Part shown: in pieces, positions 1 through 8,815 of the stretch
How positions within the stretch are numbered: the stretch's first letter is position 1
Layout of the letters: each line of letters starts with the position of its first letter
Source of the DNA: a bacterium
GTDB lineage: Bacteria; Bacillota; Bacilli; Lactobacillales; Streptococcaceae
Assembly: GCA_905221125.1 (NCBI GenBank)
Contig: CAJNBY010000008.1
Span: 15,117-79,116, forward strand
Direction: 5' to 3'
Length of the DNA: 64,000 nt
The notes under the pieces: generated by a model
Databases searched by the model: none
The model's input: the letters and a program-made list of their open reading frames with translations, nothing else
What the model was told of the DNA's origin: nothing
Program-made: the position numbers and the translations under genes

Positions 1-786
1 GACATTTGCTTGACCAGCTACTGTACTTCCAGGAGCTTTCAAAGCTGCAGTTTCTGGAACAAAGGCCGCATCAAATTGCAACTCACCATCGATTTCAAGG
101 TCAGGACGCAAGTCGTGAGCGATTTTAGTTGCTTCTACTACCTTATCAACGCTTTCACCAAACCCTGAACCTTTAGTAGAATAGCTTAGCATAGCAATTT
201 TAGGCTCGATCCCAAACATCTTAGCTGTGATTGCTGAGTTGATGGCAATTTCAGCCAAGGCTTCTGCATCAGGATTGATGTTGATAGCACAGTCTCCAAA
301 TAGGTAACGTTCCGTACCACGAACCATGAGGAAGGCACCTGAAGTACGCGTTACATTTGGACGAGTTTTGATAATTTGAAGGGCTGGGCGAACTGTTGAA
401 GCTGTTGAGTGAATTGCTCCAGACACCATTCCATCAACCAAGCCCAAGTATACCAACATAACACCAAAGTAGTTGACATCTTCAACCAAAACCTTGCGTG
501 CATCTTCTTCAGACATTTTGCCCTTACGACGCTCCACCAAGGCAGCAACCATTTCTTCAAATTGAGGATAGTGTTGAGGGTCGATGACCTCATAACCATC
601 CATGATCCCTTCAATTTCAAGATAAATTTTAATTTTTTCAGGATTTCCAAGCAAAACAGGAATCACTTCTGTTTCTTTTACCAAGCGTTTAGTCGCTTGA
701 AGAATACGTGGCTCTTCCCCTTCAGGGAGAACGATACGAGCATTTTTACCAACCAGGTTGGCTTTGAGACTTTCAAAAACTTCCAT
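1..786 (-). CDS. pta: phosphate acetyltransferase, 5' part only (runs off the left edge)
   Basis: Pta interconverts acetyl-CoA and acetyl phosphate in the Pta-AckA overflow pathway in the cytoplasm. The frame opens with ATG at 786 (MEVFESLKANLVGKNARIVL), preceded by an AAAGGAGA ribosome site, and stays open to the window edge, giving 262 codons. The family is about 325 residues long, so roughly the last 60 residues lie outside. The N-terminal pattern LPEGEEPRILQA is typical of the family. It lies 43 bases downstream of the pseudouridine synthase gene on the same strand. A TATAAT-like box in the gap (810-815, minus strand) suggests a promoter of its own. Confidence 0.93.
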   Translation of the reverse strand, partial: MEVFESLKANLVGKNARIVLPEGEEPRILQATKRLVKETEVIPVLLGNPEKIKIYLEIEGIMDGYEVIDPQHYPQFEEMVAALVERRKGKMSEEDARKVLVEDVNYFGVMLVYLGLVDGMVSGAIHSTASTVRPALQIIKTRPNVTRTSGAFLMVRGTERYLFGDCAININPDAEALAEIAINSAITAKMFGIEPKIAMLSYSTKGSGFGESVDKVVEATKIAHDLRPDLEIDGELQFDAAFVPETAALKAPGSTVAGQANV

Positions 787-829
787 GAGTTTTCTCCTTT
801 AAGATAATAATTATACTCTGAATCAGTTT

Positions 830-1726
830 TTATAGAGTATTAGTTGATAACCGGGTAATAAGGTTACTGAAATCATCCGGCAAGGGGCTTTCTAACTGCA
901 AGTCTTGCTCTAAAAATGGATGATAGAATGATAGGTAATGGCAATGCAGGGCCTGACGTTGAATGCCGTCGTCCAGACTACCACCATACAAATCATCTCC
1001 CAACAAAGGAAAACCAATATGAGAAAAATGGACTCGGATTTGGTGAGTACGTCCAGTGTGCAGGCGAATGTCTACCAAGTGAATATTTCCATAGGAAGCG
1101 ACAATCTTGTAGGAAGTATGGGCATACTTTCCACCTTTTGCCACTCGTCTGGTAATAATGGAGTCTTCATCACGCGCAATCGGAGCAATAATTTCTCCTT
1201 CAGGCTCTAAATATCCATCTCCTTTAACCAAAGCAAAATAGCGTTTCTCGATAGATTTCTTCTGCAACTGCTTGTCTAATCGTGCATGGGCATAGCCGTG
1301 TTTGGCAAAAAGCATCAAGCCAGAAGTGTCCCTATCTAGTCTGGTCACAATGTGAACCTGCTGATTTTCATAGTCTTGCCTGACGTAGTAACCCTTGATA
1401 AAATTGGCAATGGTATTGGAGTGATTGACACTAGGAATAGAAGCCACTCCATAGGGTTTATTCAAGACTAGAAAATGGTCATCCTCATAGAGAATATCCA
1501 ATGGACGCTCGATAGCTTCCAGAGTTTCAAAGCCTTCCTCAGCGGGAATGTCAATGGTAACGCGGTCCCCAATATCCAATAGATACGTTGCATTTTGCGG
1601 TTGATCATTGACCCGAATTGCACCACCTCGAAACTTAATCTTGGCCAAAAGTCCTTTAGAAACCTCGTGCTTTTTCAAAAAGGTCTTGACCTTGACATGC
1701 TCATCTGCGATAAATTCAAACCTCAT
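830..1726 (-). CDS. RluA/RluD-type pseudouridine synthase
   Basis: This 298-residue protein belongs to the RluA family, which isomerises uridine to pseudouridine in ribosomal or transfer RNA. An S4-like RNA-binding part occupies about residues 12-70 ([15 protein letters not shown]). The catalytic domain follows and carries [16 protein letters not shown], the family motif with the catalytic aspartate, and later [13 protein letters not shown]. Its start overlaps the end of nadK by 4 bases (ATGA), so the two genes are translationally coupled. The relQ-nadK-rluD-like order is common in Firmicutes. The RNA position modified cannot be told from sequence. Confidence 0.92.
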   Translation of the reverse strand: MRFEFIADEHVKVKTFLKKHEVSKGLLAKIKFRGGAIRVNDQPQNATYLLDIGDRVTIDIPAEEGFETLEAIERPLDILYEDDHFLVLNKPYGVASIPSVNHSNTIANFIKGYYVRQDYENQQVHIVTRLDRDTSGLMLFAKHGYAHARLDKQLQKKSIEKRYFALVKGDGYLEPEGEIIAPIARDEDSIITRRVAKGGKYAHTSYKIVASYGNIHLVDIRLHTGRTHQIRVHFSHIGFPLLGDDLYGGSLDDGIQRQALHCHYLSFYHPFLEQDLQLESPLPDDFSNLITRLSTNTL

Positions 1727-2541
1727 TCGTCCACCTCGCCGATAAAGGCATCCTTAACGCGGTTCCAGAAACTGGTGTGGCTAGGAGTCGCGACAAAGTG
1801 AATCTTATGATGATCAATTTGATACTCGATTCGCTCGATATTGCGGAAAGAATACACACTATTATCCACCGAAATGGTATGGTAATCGTTTCTCGTTGGA
1901 ATGAGTTCAATCTTATCCTTTTTAGGGACGATAATGGACGAACCCAGCGTTCGATAGACACGATTATTGAGGCTGGCAATTTCCGTCAACTGAAGAGCTT
2001 CAATGGTAGGGTGTAAAACAGCTCCACCGAGCGACTTGTTATAGGCTGTGCTACCAGTAGGGGTTGAAACTGTTAAGCCATCTCCGCGAAAACGTTCAAA
2101 GGGAACACCATTGATGACAATATCTGCTACCATGGTTCGATCAGACCTGCGGATGCTGGCTTCATTAAGGGCACGAAAAATCTTGACCTCTCCATTTCCA
2201 AGAAAAACCTTCACATTCAAAACAGGATAAGAAACCCTTGCTCCAGTATCTAGCTGCAAATTAGTCACTAGCTTATCCAACTCAAAATCACGATAGTCCG
2301 TATAGAAACCCAAATGTCCCGTATGAACACCGATAAAGCGCACCTTATCAAGCTGGTCTTCGTACTTATGAAAGGCCGACAAGAGCATGCCATCCCCACC
2401 AATGGAAATGACAATGTCCGGATTGGTATCATTGAGTATAAACTGATTTCTCTTCAAACGATCTCGCAATTCATACAAAACCCTTTGACTCTGCGGTTTT
2501 CTATTAGCTATCAGATCAATTCGTTTACCTGTATTCTTCAT
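1723..2541 (-). CDS. nadK: NAD kinase
   Basis: NAD kinase phosphorylates NAD to NADP. The diagnostic GGDGMLL motif lies near residue 48, followed by the conserved NE/D region ([10 protein letters not shown]) and [14 protein letters not shown]. An in-frame ATG four codons further upstream (2553) is possible, but I chose the ATG at 2541 ([15 protein letters not shown]), which gives 272 residues, the usual streptococcal length. The start lies inside the 3' end of relQ (17-base overlap) and the end overlaps the pseudouridine synthase by 4 bases, so the three genes form one operon. Confidence 0.95.
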   Translation of the reverse strand: MKNTGKRIDLIANRKPQSQRVLYELRDRLKRNQFILNDTNPDIVISIGGDGMLLSAFHKYEDQLDKVRFIGVHTGHLGFYTDYRDFELDKLVTNLQLDTGARVSYPVLNVKVFLGNGEVKIFRALNEASIRRSDRTMVADIVINGVPFERFRGDGLTVSTPTGSTAYNKSLGGAVLHPTIEALQLTEIASLNNRVYRTLGSSIIVPKKDKIELIPTRNDYHTISVDNSVYSFRNIERIEYQIDHHKIHFVATPSHTSFWNRVKDAFIGEVDE

Positions 2542-3196
2542 CTGTATCGTCACTATTTCCTACACCGTCATTTAATTTTCTACTCAAAGGATCAAAAAGG
2601 GCCTGGGCTTCCTGGATATCATCACGAATTTTACCCATTTCTTCATCCAACTGATGAGCAATCTTGGCTGTAATTTCCAGTCGCTTCTTTATCTCCTCTG
2701 GGAAATCCCCTTGGTACTTGTAGTTAAGAGAATGTTCTATCGTTGCCCAGAAATTCATGGCCAAGGTACGTATTTGAATTTCCGCCAAAATGGTCTTAGC
2801 ACCATTGATAGTATCAACCGTATATTCTACTACCACGTGATAGGAACGGTAGCCTGATGCTTTTCGATGAGTAATGTAATCTCGCTCCTGTATGATCCGC
2901 ATATCCTGACGCTTGCGCAAAATCTCCACCACTTCTCGGACATCATCTACAAACTGGACCATCACACGCAAGCCAGCAATATCTTGCAAATCGTGTTCCA
3001 AGGTTGCATAAGTAATGCCGCGACGGGCCATTTTTTCTTTTATACTCTCAATTGGCTTGACCCGACCAGTCACAAACTCAATCGGAGAATGCTTATTTTG
3101 CTTACGATATTGCTTACGAATACCACGAAGTTTAATCTTTAACTCACCAACAGCTTGAATGTAAGGATCTAGAAATTCTTCCCATTCTAAGGTCAT
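2525..3196 (-). CDS. relQ: small alarmone synthetase RelQ
   Basis: RelQ is a single-domain (p)ppGpp synthetase without a hydrolase domain, 223 residues long as usual. It transfers pyrophosphate from ATP to GDP/GTP. The synthetase core includes [46 protein letters not shown] and [22 protein letters not shown], all RelA/SpoT signature stretches. The C-terminal helix (about residues 165-215) is the tetramerisation region in the family. It is first in the relQ-nadK-rluD-like operon. An extended -10 (TGATATAAT) lies about 80 bases upstream, divergent from the CYTH gene. Confidence 0.95.
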   Translation of the reverse strand: MTLEWEEFLDPYIQAVGELKIKLRGIRKQYRKQNKHSPIEFVTGRVKPIESIKEKMARRGITYATLEHDLQDIAGLRVMVQFVDDVREVVEILRKRQDMRIIQERDYITHRKASGYRSYHVVVEYTVDTINGAKTILAEIQIRTLAMNFWATIEHSLNYKYQGDFPEEIKKRLEITAKIAHQLDEEMGKIRDDIQEAQALFDPLSRKLNDGVGNSDDTDEEYR

Positions 3197-3236
3197 ATAT
3201 TCTCCCTTGTTCTCATATTATCCTTCAAAAATATCT

Positions 3237-3265
3237 TTGATTTTTTCTCCAGATTTATATACAAT
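3237..3265 (+). promoter_or_regulatory. sigma-A promoter of the CYTH gene
   Basis: TTGATT at 3237-3242 and TACAAT at 3260-3265 are separated by 17 bases. They lie 58 bases upstream of the CYTH start codon. Confidence 0.6.
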
Positions 3266-3277
3266 AAATACAAAGCT

Positions 3278-3286
3278 ATTATATCA
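3278..3286 (-). promoter_or_regulatory. extended -10 of the relQ operon
   Basis: Read on the minus strand this is TGATATAAT, a perfect extended -10. No good -35 is visible, which is normal for extended -10 promoters in streptococci. Confidence 0.55.
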
Positions 3287-3323
3287 TAAATCCGCTTTCA
3301 ACGATAAAGAAAAGGTAAGAAAA

Positions 3324-3893
3324 ATGAAACATTTAGAAATTGAATTGAAAACACTCTTGAAAAAAGATGAATATGATTGTCTAAAAGATCAATTTACAGG
3401 TGTTACACCTGTTCTTCAAAAAAATTACTACATTGACACGCCTGATTTTGAACTACGAGAAAAGAAAGTCGCTATGCGCATTCGAACTTTTGAAGACTGG
3501 GCTGAATTGACACTCAAAGTCCCTCAAAGTGTTGGAAACATGGAGTACAACCAAAAATTACAACTACAAGAGGCTGAAGATTATCTGAGTAAGGAAGAAC
3601 TTCCTCAGGGACTGGTGCTGGATGAATTAGCTAAACATGGTATTCAAAGTAAAAAATGGCAGGTTCTTGGTTGTCTAACAACGCTTCGCTATGAAACGCG
3701 AACACCAATTGGCCTCATGGCACTAGATGAAAGTCAGTACTTTGATATTACAGATTACGAATTGGAGCTTGAAGTGGAAAATCACGAGCAAGGCAAACAA
3801 GATTTCCAGCAATTTTTAGAGAAAAATCAGATTGCTTATCAAAAAGCTCCTTCAAAATTAGTTCGATTTGTCAAAAGCATGAAAAATAGCTGA
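3324..3893 (+). CDS. CYTH-domain (triphosphate tunnel) protein
   Basis: CYTH proteins bind triphosphorylated substrates in a beta-barrel tunnel with a divalent metal. Family members include thiamine triphosphatases, short-chain polyphosphatases and adenylate cyclases, and the substrate here is unknown. The N-terminal ExExK signature is present (EIELKTLL), followed by AMRIRTFEDWAELTLKVP and LELEVENHEQG, which supply charged tunnel residues. The frame is open further upstream to 3207. I chose the ATG at 3324 (MKHLEIELK, 189 residues) because it has an AAAGGTAAG ribosome site and places ExExK at the N terminus. The gene is divergent from relQ and may share its physiology. Confidence 0.85.
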   Translation: MKHLEIELKTLLKKDEYDCLKDQFTGVTPVLQKNYYIDTPDFELREKKVAMRIRTFEDWAELTLKVPQSVGNMEYNQKLQLQEAEDYLSKEELPQGLVLDELAKHGIQSKKWQVLGCLTTLRYETRTPIGLMALDESQYFDITDYELELEVENHEQGKQDFQQFLEKNQIAYQKAPSKLVRFVKSMKNS

Positions 3894-3918
3894 AATAATC
3901 TCCATTTTTTGGTAAAAT
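3890..3918 (+). promoter_or_regulatory. promoter of prs
   Basis: TAAAAT at 3913-3918 is preceded by TGG (extended -10). A weak -35 (CTGAAA, 3890-3895) lies 17 bases upstream and overlaps the stop codon of the CYTH gene. Transcription would start near 3925, leaving an 80-base leader. Confidence 0.5.
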
Positions 3919-3937
3919 AGAAAAGATAAAAATACAC

Positions 3938-3979
3938 AAATCCCAGTTCATATAGGCTAGGCAGATATAACTAGGATTT
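3938..3979 (+). promoter_or_regulatory. stem-loop in the prs leader
   Basis: Arms 3938-3948 and 3969-3979 pair over 11 positions with one C-A mismatch. The stem can extend by four pairs (3950-3953 with 3965-3968) around a bulged C. No U-run follows, so it is not a terminator. It sits about 25 bases before the prs ribosome site (AGAGGA). Confidence 0.45.
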
Positions 3980-4005
3980 ATAAAGTTTACAGAGGACGGT
4001 CTATA

Positions 4006-4965
4006 ATGTCAGATAGAAAAAACATGAAACTTTTCGCACTCAACTCTAACCAAGAGATTGCACAGAAAATTGCACAAGCTGTTGGTGTCCCACTTGGAAA
4101 ACTATCATCACGTCAATTTTCTGATGGAGAAATCCAAGTAAATATCGAGGAAAGTGTCCGTGGTTATGATGTTTACATCATCCAATCAACAAGTTTCCCT
4201 GTTAACAACCACCTAATGGAATTGTTAATCATGGTCGATGCTTGTGTGCGCGCAAGTGCCCACAGTATCAACGTTGTCCTTCCATATTTTGGTTATGCAC
4301 GTCAAGACCGTATCGCTTCACCACGTGAGCCACTTACAGCTAAACTAGTTGCTAATATGCTGGTTAAGGCTGGGGTTGACCGTGTCCTTACGCTTGATTT
4401 GCATGCTGTTCAGGTGCAAGGCTTCTTTGATATTCCTGTCGATAACCTTTACACAGTTCCCCTATTTGCTAAACATTACTGCGATAAAGGCCTACTTGGT
4501 TCAGATGTTGTTGTCGTTAGCCCTAAAAATTCAGGTGTCAAACGTGCTCGTAGCTTGGCTGAATATCTTGATGCTCCTATCGCCATTATCGACTATCCAC
4601 AAGACGATGCAACTCGCAACGAAGGTTATATTATCGGTGATGTGGAAGGTAAAAAAGCCATCTTGATTGACGATATTCTGAATACAGGACGTACCTTCTC
4701 TGAAGCTGCTAAAATCGTTGAACGTGAAGGGGCTACAGAAATTTATGCTGTTTCTAGCCACGGTCTCTTCGTCGAAGGAGCTGCTGAACTTCTTGATAAT
4801 ACTAATATTAAAGAAATTCTTGTGACTGATTCAGTAGCGACAAAAGAAAAAACTCCTAAAAACGTATGCTACATCACTGCTAGTGAGTTAATTGGTGATG
4901 CTATCGTCCGTATCCACGAAAGAAAACCAGTCAGCCCACTCTTTGCTTACAACAAAAAGAAATAA
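4006..4965 (+). CDS. prs: ribose-phosphate pyrophosphokinase (PRPP synthetase)
   Basis: Prs makes PRPP from ribose 5-phosphate and ATP for nucleotide, NAD and histidine/tryptophan synthesis. The 319-residue protein has the class-I layout: [20 protein letters not shown] near the N terminus, YFGYARQDR, the metal-binding [20 protein letters not shown], and the PRPP loop [18 protein letters not shown]. An ATG also occurs at the MKLFALNSN position, but the chosen start has the AGAGGA ribosome site. The cysteine desulfurase gene begins 9 bases downstream, so they are likely cotranscribed. Confidence 0.96.
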   Translation: MSDRKNMKLFALNSNQEIAQKIAQAVGVPLGKLSSRQFSDGEIQVNIEESVRGYDVYIIQSTSFPVNNHLMELLIMVDACVRASAHSINVVLPYFGYARQDRIASPREPLTAKLVANMLVKAGVDRVLTLDLHAVQVQGFFDIPVDNLYTVPLFAKHYCDKGLLGSDVVVVSPKNSGVKRARSLAEYLDAPIAIIDYPQDDATRNEGYIIGDVEGKKAILIDDILNTGRTFSEAAKIVEREGATEIYAVSSHGLFVEGAAELLDNTNIKEILVTDSVATKEKTPKNVCYITASELIGDAIVRIHERKPVSPLFAYNKKK

Positions 4966-4974
4966 GGTGATTCT

Positions 4975-6090
4975 TTGATTTATTTGGACAATGCTGCAAC
5001 GACTCCTATGTCAGCAGTTGCTATTTCAGCTATGACCAAGGTTATGCAAGAAACCCATGGCAATCCATCTAGTATCCATGGTCATGGTCGTCAAGCTGGC
5101 AAACTTTTGCGTGAAGCCCGTCAGGAACTAGCTCAATTACTGGGAACAAAACCTCAACATATCTTTTTCACTTCTGGTGGGACTGAAGGAAACAATACTG
5201 CTATCATTGGCTACTGCCTTCGTCACCAAGAGCAAGGAAAACATATCATCACTACTGCCATTGAGCACCATGCTGTCCTTGAAACAATTGATTACTTGGT
5301 TCAACACTTTGATTTTGAAGTAACCATTATCCAGCCAGAAAATCAAGAAATCACCGCCCAACAAATTCAAGAGGCCTTACGTGACGATACGATTTTGGTT
5401 TCTACCATGTTTGCTAATAATGAGACAGGAAACCTACTGCCCATTGCTGAAATTGGCCAAATACTCAAGCAACACCCTGCCGCCTATCATGTTGATGCAG
5501 TTCAGGCAATCGGAAAAATTCCTATTCATCCAGAAGAATTGGGCATTGATTTTCTCACTGCTTCTGCCCATAAATTTCATGGTCCTAAGGGAATCGGCTT
5601 CCTCTACGCATCTAGTATGGACTTTGATTCCTATCTACATGGCGGAGACCAAGAACAGAAAAAACGTGCAGGGACTGAAAATCTAGCTGCCATCGTAGGC
5701 ATGGTTGCAGCCCTAAAAGAAGACCTAGAAAAGCAAGAAGAACATTATCAACATGTACAAAATCTAGAAACCGCCTTTCTTTCTGAGCTTGAGGGAGTTC
5801 AGTATTATCTGAATAGAGGTCAACATCATCTTCCTTATGTTCTCAATATTGGATTTCCTGGTCAGAAAAACGACCTCTTACTTCTTCGTCTAGATTTAGC
5901 CGGAATTTCTATCTCTACTGGCTCAGCTTGCACTGCAGGCATTGTTCAATCCAGCCATGTTCTTGAAGCCATGTACGGGGCAAATTCAGAACGCTTGAAA
6001 GAATCCGTTCGCATCAGTTTGTCTCCACAAAATACTGTTGAAGACCTAGAAACTCTCGCAAAAACCTTAAAAGAAATTATCGGAGGTTAG
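4975..6090 (+). CDS. cysteine desulfurase (NifS/IscS-like)
   Basis: This PLP enzyme of aminotransferase class V releases sulfur from cysteine as a protein-bound persulfide. Visible features are IYLDNAATTPM at the N terminus, the PLP lysine K200 in SAHKFHGPKG, and the active-site cysteine C319 in STGSACTAG. Translation starts at a TTG codon (4975) 5 bases after AAGGTGA; no ATG is suitably placed. It follows prs by 9 bases and precedes a DUF1831 gene by 4. The linkage to small proteins suggests a dedicated sulfur-delivery role, perhaps tRNA thiolation, but that is inference. Confidence 0.9.
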   Translation: MIYLDNAATTPMSAVAISAMTKVMQETHGNPSSIHGHGRQAGKLLREARQELAQLLGTKPQHIFFTSGGTEGNNTAIIGYCLRHQEQGKHIITTAIEHHAVLETIDYLVQHFDFEVTIIQPENQEITAQQIQEALRDDTILVSTMFANNETGNLLPIAEIGQILKQHPAAYHVDAVQAIGKIPIHPEELGIDFLTASAHKFHGPKGIGFLYASSMDFDSYLHGGDQEQKKRAGTENLAAIVGMVAALKEDLEKQEEHYQHVQNLETAFLSELEGVQYYLNRGQHHLPYVLNIGFPGQKNDLLLLRLDLAGISISTGSACTAGIVQSSHVLEAMYGANSERLKESVRISLSPQNTVEDLETLAKTLKEIIGG

Positions 6091-6094
6091 CCAT

Positions 6095-6442
6095 ATGGCA
6101 TTTGAAAAAACCATTCAATTAAAAAATTGTCGTTACGACTACACTCTTAGCCCGTCTGTTAAGAAATTCACCCTTAAGGACAACACATTTTTTGAGACAA
6201 AAGTTGGTAACTATGAACTGACTCGCCTTTTGGAAAAAGTGCCAAACAGCGGTGAAGGCTTCCAACTAAAAATCATCATTAACAAGGAGCTCACAGGGGC
6301 TAAAATCAATATCACTGACAAGTTTGGTCTTCGTCTAGTTGATATTTTCAAATCAGAAGACCACCACATTCATCAGGAAAAATTCTACTTCCTCATGGAT
6401 AGTTTGGTAGAACGTGGTGTCTTTACAAAATCTGAAAGATAG
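6095..6442 (+). CDS. DUF1831 family small protein
   Basis: This 115-residue protein of unknown function is found mainly in lactobacilli and streptococci next to a cysteine desulfurase. I recognise it by length, context and the pattern AFEKTIQLKNCRYDYTL. There is no signal peptide or membrane segment. The charged, soluble sequence with one conserved cysteine near the N terminus (NCRYDY) would fit a sulfur-handling partner, but nothing proves it. It starts 4 bases after the desulfurase stop codon and belongs to the prs transcript. Confidence 0.75.
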   Translation: MAFEKTIQLKNCRYDYTLSPSVKKFTLKDNTFFETKVGNYELTRLLEKVPNSGEGFQLKIIINKELTGAKINITDKFGLRLVDIFKSEDHHIHQEKFYFLMDSLVERGVFTKSER

Positions 6443-6449
6443 GTCCCAT

Positions 6450-6665
6450 ATGTTTGAACTAACCTATAAAGACAGCTATCATGTAGAGCGGACTCTCAAG
6501 TACGAAGATTATGAGGCACTCATGCTAGCTTTGTCGGGCTGTGTGACCCTACCAGATACACTTTATGTGACTTCTTTGACCTTTAAGGGCCAGGAAGTTT
6601 ATCAGGGGCTGGTAGGAGACCTCTACCGTTTTCTATCACATGCAGATTTTTTACATCAAAACTAA
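6450..6665 (+). CDS. DUF4649 family small protein
   Basis: This is a 71-residue hypothetical protein (MFELTYKDSYHVERTLKYED). The frame is open from 6414, but an upstream start would run into the preceding gene, and the ATG at 6450 lies 7 bases after that gene's stop codon. It is small, acidic and soluble, with no motif I can use. It is the last gene of the prs-desulfurase transcription unit: a Rho-independent terminator overlaps its stop codon. Confidence 0.7.
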   Translation: MFELTYKDSYHVERTLKYEDYEALMLALSGCVTLPDTLYVTSLTFKGQEVYQGLVGDLYRFLSHADFLHQN

Positions 6666-6685
6666 GATTTTTCTTAGTTTTTTCT
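6658..6685 (+). terminator. Rho-independent terminator of the prs-desulfurase operon
   Basis: Arms AAAACTAAG (6658-6666) and CTTAGTTTT (6673-6681) enclose a 6-base loop, followed by more T. The left arm includes the stop codon of the DUF4649 gene. Confidence 0.85.
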
Positions 6686-6690
6686 TGTTT

Positions 6691-6708
6691 TTGTTGATTT
6701 TTTCACAA
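6691..6708 (+). promoter_or_regulatory. candidate Rex operator (autoregulation)
   Basis: The 18-base sequence TTGTTGATTTTTTCACAA matches the Rex consensus TTGTGA-N6-TCACAA at 16 of 18 positions, with one perfect half-site. It ends 40 bases before the rex start codon and 3 bases before a TATAAA/TAAAAT-rich -10 region, so Rex bound here would block the promoter. Confidence 0.6.
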
Positions 6709-6747
6709 TGTTTCTATAAAATAGAAGAATAGAAAGGTTGTGATTTT

Positions 6748-7389
6748 GTGAAAGATAAACAGTCTGCTATTCCAAAAGCTACAGCGAAAAGACTCTCTCT
6801 CTACTATCGAATTTTTAAGAGATTTCATGCAGAAAAGATTGAACGTGCCAACTCTAAGCAAATTGCAGAGGCCATTGGGATTGATTCAGCGACCGTACGT
6901 CGTGATTTTTCCTATTTTGGTGAACTAGGTCGTCGTGGTTTTGGCTATGATGTCAAAAAACTGATGACGTTTTTTGCCGATTTGCTCAATGATAACTCTA
7001 TTACCAATGTCATGCTTGTTGGTATTGGTAATATGGGCCATGCCCTTCTCCACTATCGCTTCCATGAGCGCAACAAGATGAAGATTATCATGGCCTTTGA
7101 CCTTGATGACCATCCTGAAGTCGGTAGCCAAACTCCTGATGGAATTCCTATTTACGGGATTTCTCAAATTAAGGATAAAATCCAGGATGCTGATGTGAAG
7201 ACTGCTATCCTGACTGTTCCTAGCGTTAAATCACAAGAGGTTGCTAATCTCTTGGTAGATGCTGGCGTGAAAGGGATTCTCAGTTTTTCACCAGTCCATC
7301 TGCATTTACCAAAAGATGTGGTCGTTCAATATGTCGATTTAACAAGTGAACTCCAAACCCTCCTCTATTTCATGCGAAAAGAGGATTAG
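6748..7389 (+). CDS. rex: redox-sensing transcriptional repressor Rex
   Basis: Rex represses fermentation and respiration genes and leaves DNA when NADH rises. The 213-residue protein has an N-terminal winged helix ([24 protein letters not shown] is the recognition region, about residues 36-59), then a Rossmann domain with the NADH loop [10 protein letters not shown] (about residues 91-100) and the C-terminal swap helix ([12 protein letters not shown]). The start is GTG at 6748, preceded by an AGAAAGG site; no ATG is nearby. The upstream operator suggests autoregulation. Confidence 0.95.
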   Translation: MKDKQSAIPKATAKRLSLYYRIFKRFHAEKIERANSKQIAEAIGIDSATVRRDFSYFGELGRRGFGYDVKKLMTFFADLLNDNSITNVMLVGIGNMGHALLHYRFHERNKMKIIMAFDLDDHPEVGSQTPDGIPIYGISQIKDKIQDADVKTAILTVPSVKSQEVANLLVDAGVKGILSFSPVHLHLPKDVVVQYVDLTSELQTLLYFMRKED

Positions 7390-7406
7390 AAAGCGAAAAT
7401 CATTTT

Positions 7407-8096
7407 ATGAAAAAACCAGTTATTGGGATTACAGGAAACGAAAAAACTCATCCAGATGATGACATCATGATGAGCTACGCAGCAAAAGGCTTTGTGGAAG
7501 GCGTTAAAGACGCTGGAGGGATTCCCATCATCCTACCGATTGGTGATCAAGAAATGGCCTGCTACTATATCAGTATGATTGACAAGCTCATCTTGACAGG
7601 TGGGCAAAATGTTGATCCTAAATTCTATGGTGAACCAAAAACCATTGATAGCGATGACTACCACCTTCAAAGAGATATCTTCGAACTAGCCCTCATCAAG
7701 GAAGCTATCAAACAGAAAAAGCCAATTTTCTCCATCTGTCGCGGGACTCAACTCTTTAACGTTGCCATGGGCGGAACTCTGTACCAAGATATCGAAGACC
7801 ACTGGCAGGATTGTTCTGCCGAGTACACAACACAACGTTTGGTAACCGAACCAGATACTGTTCTTCGAGAAATCTATGGAGAAATCTCCCATATCAACTC
7901 TTTCCACCACCAGAGTATCAAGGATTTAGCTCCCAACTTAAAGATTGCAGCTCATGATCCTAAGGATGGTATCATTGAAGCTGTCATAAGTACAGATGAT
8001 GTTGCCTTTCTCGGTGTCCAATGGCACCCAGAATTTCTATTTGAAAATCGTCCCAAAGATAAAAACCTCTTTGACTATGTTGTTAATGAACTTTAG
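7407..8096 (+). CDS. class-I glutamine amidotransferase-like hydrolase (gamma-glutamyl-GABA hydrolase family)
   Basis: The 229-residue protein belongs to peptidase family C26 (PuuD-like), which cleaves gamma-glutamyl bonds. The nucleophile is C111 in [15 protein letters not shown], and the His-Glu pair is in VQWHPEF near residue 210. The substrate is not known; streptococci lack the putrescine pathway of E. coli PuuD. It starts 17 bases after rex and could be cotranscribed with it. Its TAG stop overlaps the TAA stop of convergent radC: the two coding regions share 4 bases. Confidence 0.85.
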   Translation: MKKPVIGITGNEKTHPDDDIMMSYAAKGFVEGVKDAGGIPIILPIGDQEMACYYISMIDKLILTGGQNVDPKFYGEPKTIDSDDYHLQRDIFELALIKEAIKQKKPIFSICRGTQLFNVAMGGTLYQDIEDHWQDCSAEYTTQRLVTEPDTVLREIYGEISHINSFHHQSIKDLAPNLKIAAHDPKDGIIEAVISTDDVAFLGVQWHPEFLFENRPKDKNLFDYVVNEL

Positions 8097-8773
8097 ATTA
8101 AATCTGTTTTTTCACGGTAACTAAAGTAACTAGAATGTGAGACAATCAAATGGTCCAAGAGGACAATCCCCATCAGGTCGCAGGCGTCTTTGACAAGTTT
8201 AGTGACATGATCATCATTTCGGCTAGGGGCTACCGCTCCCGAAGGATGATTGTGGACCAAGATGAGAGAGGTTGCCATATGCTTGATGGCATAGTGAAGA
8301 ATCTCTCGCGGTTCAGCGATACTACGGGTAGCTGAGCCGATAAAAATGGTCTGTTGATGGATGATTTGATTTTGAGTATTGAGATAGAGCGCCACCAGGT
8401 GCTCTTGTTTTTTATGTCCCAACTCCTGTTGCATCTTCTTGGCCAACTTTTGGCTACTGAGAATACTTTCCATCTCAAGGGTCTCATACTTGTGAATACG
8501 ATGCCCCAGTTCAATCATGGCTTGCAATTCTATAGCCTTAACTCGCCCGATGCCAGACAGACTCTGCAATTCCTGCAGGGTCATTTTTTTCAAATCTGTT
8601 AGGCTTGAAAGATTGCTCAAAACTTTCTGGGCAATTTCAAAAACACTAGCTTGACGTGTTCCTGTCCTGAGTAAAATAGCTAGCAACTCTTGATTACTGA
8701 GCGCTTCAACTCCTTCTTTAGCCAGCCTTTCTCTTGGTAATAGTGAATCTTCTTGGAATGAAATACTGTACAT
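8093..8773 (-). CDS. radC: RadC family JAB-domain protein
   Basis: This 226-residue protein has an N-terminal helix-hairpin-helix region ([22 protein letters not shown]) and a C-terminal JAB/MPN metalloprotease-like domain with the metal motif [11 protein letters not shown] and a trailing D (DHLIVS). Despite the name, a role in repair is not established; in streptococci it is a late competence gene. An in-frame ATG at 8788 is possible, but [17 protein letters not shown] at 8773 has the GGAGGA site. A cin box lies 20 bases upstream, so ComX probably controls it. Confidence 0.93.
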   Translation of the reverse strand: MYSISFQEDSLLPRERLAKEGVEALSNQELLAILLRTGTRQASVFEIAQKVLSNLSSLTDLKKMTLQELQSLSGIGRVKAIELQAMIELGHRIHKYETLEMESILSSQKLAKKMQQELGHKKQEHLVALYLNTQNQIIHQQTIFIGSATRSIAEPREILHYAIKHMATSLILVHNHPSGAVAPSRNDDHVTKLVKDACDLMGIVLLDHLIVSHSSYFSYREKTDLI

Positions 8774-8793
8774 AAAAATCCTCCTCACTTTAT

Positions 8794-8801
8794 TATTCGT
8801 G
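8794..8801 (-). promoter_or_regulatory. ComX cin box upstream of radC
   Basis: Read on the minus strand this is CACGAATA, one mismatch from the TACGAATA core recognised by the competence sigma factor ComX. It is correctly placed 20 bases before the radC start codon. Confidence 0.75.
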
Positions 8802-8815
8802 AGAAGGATGGAAAA

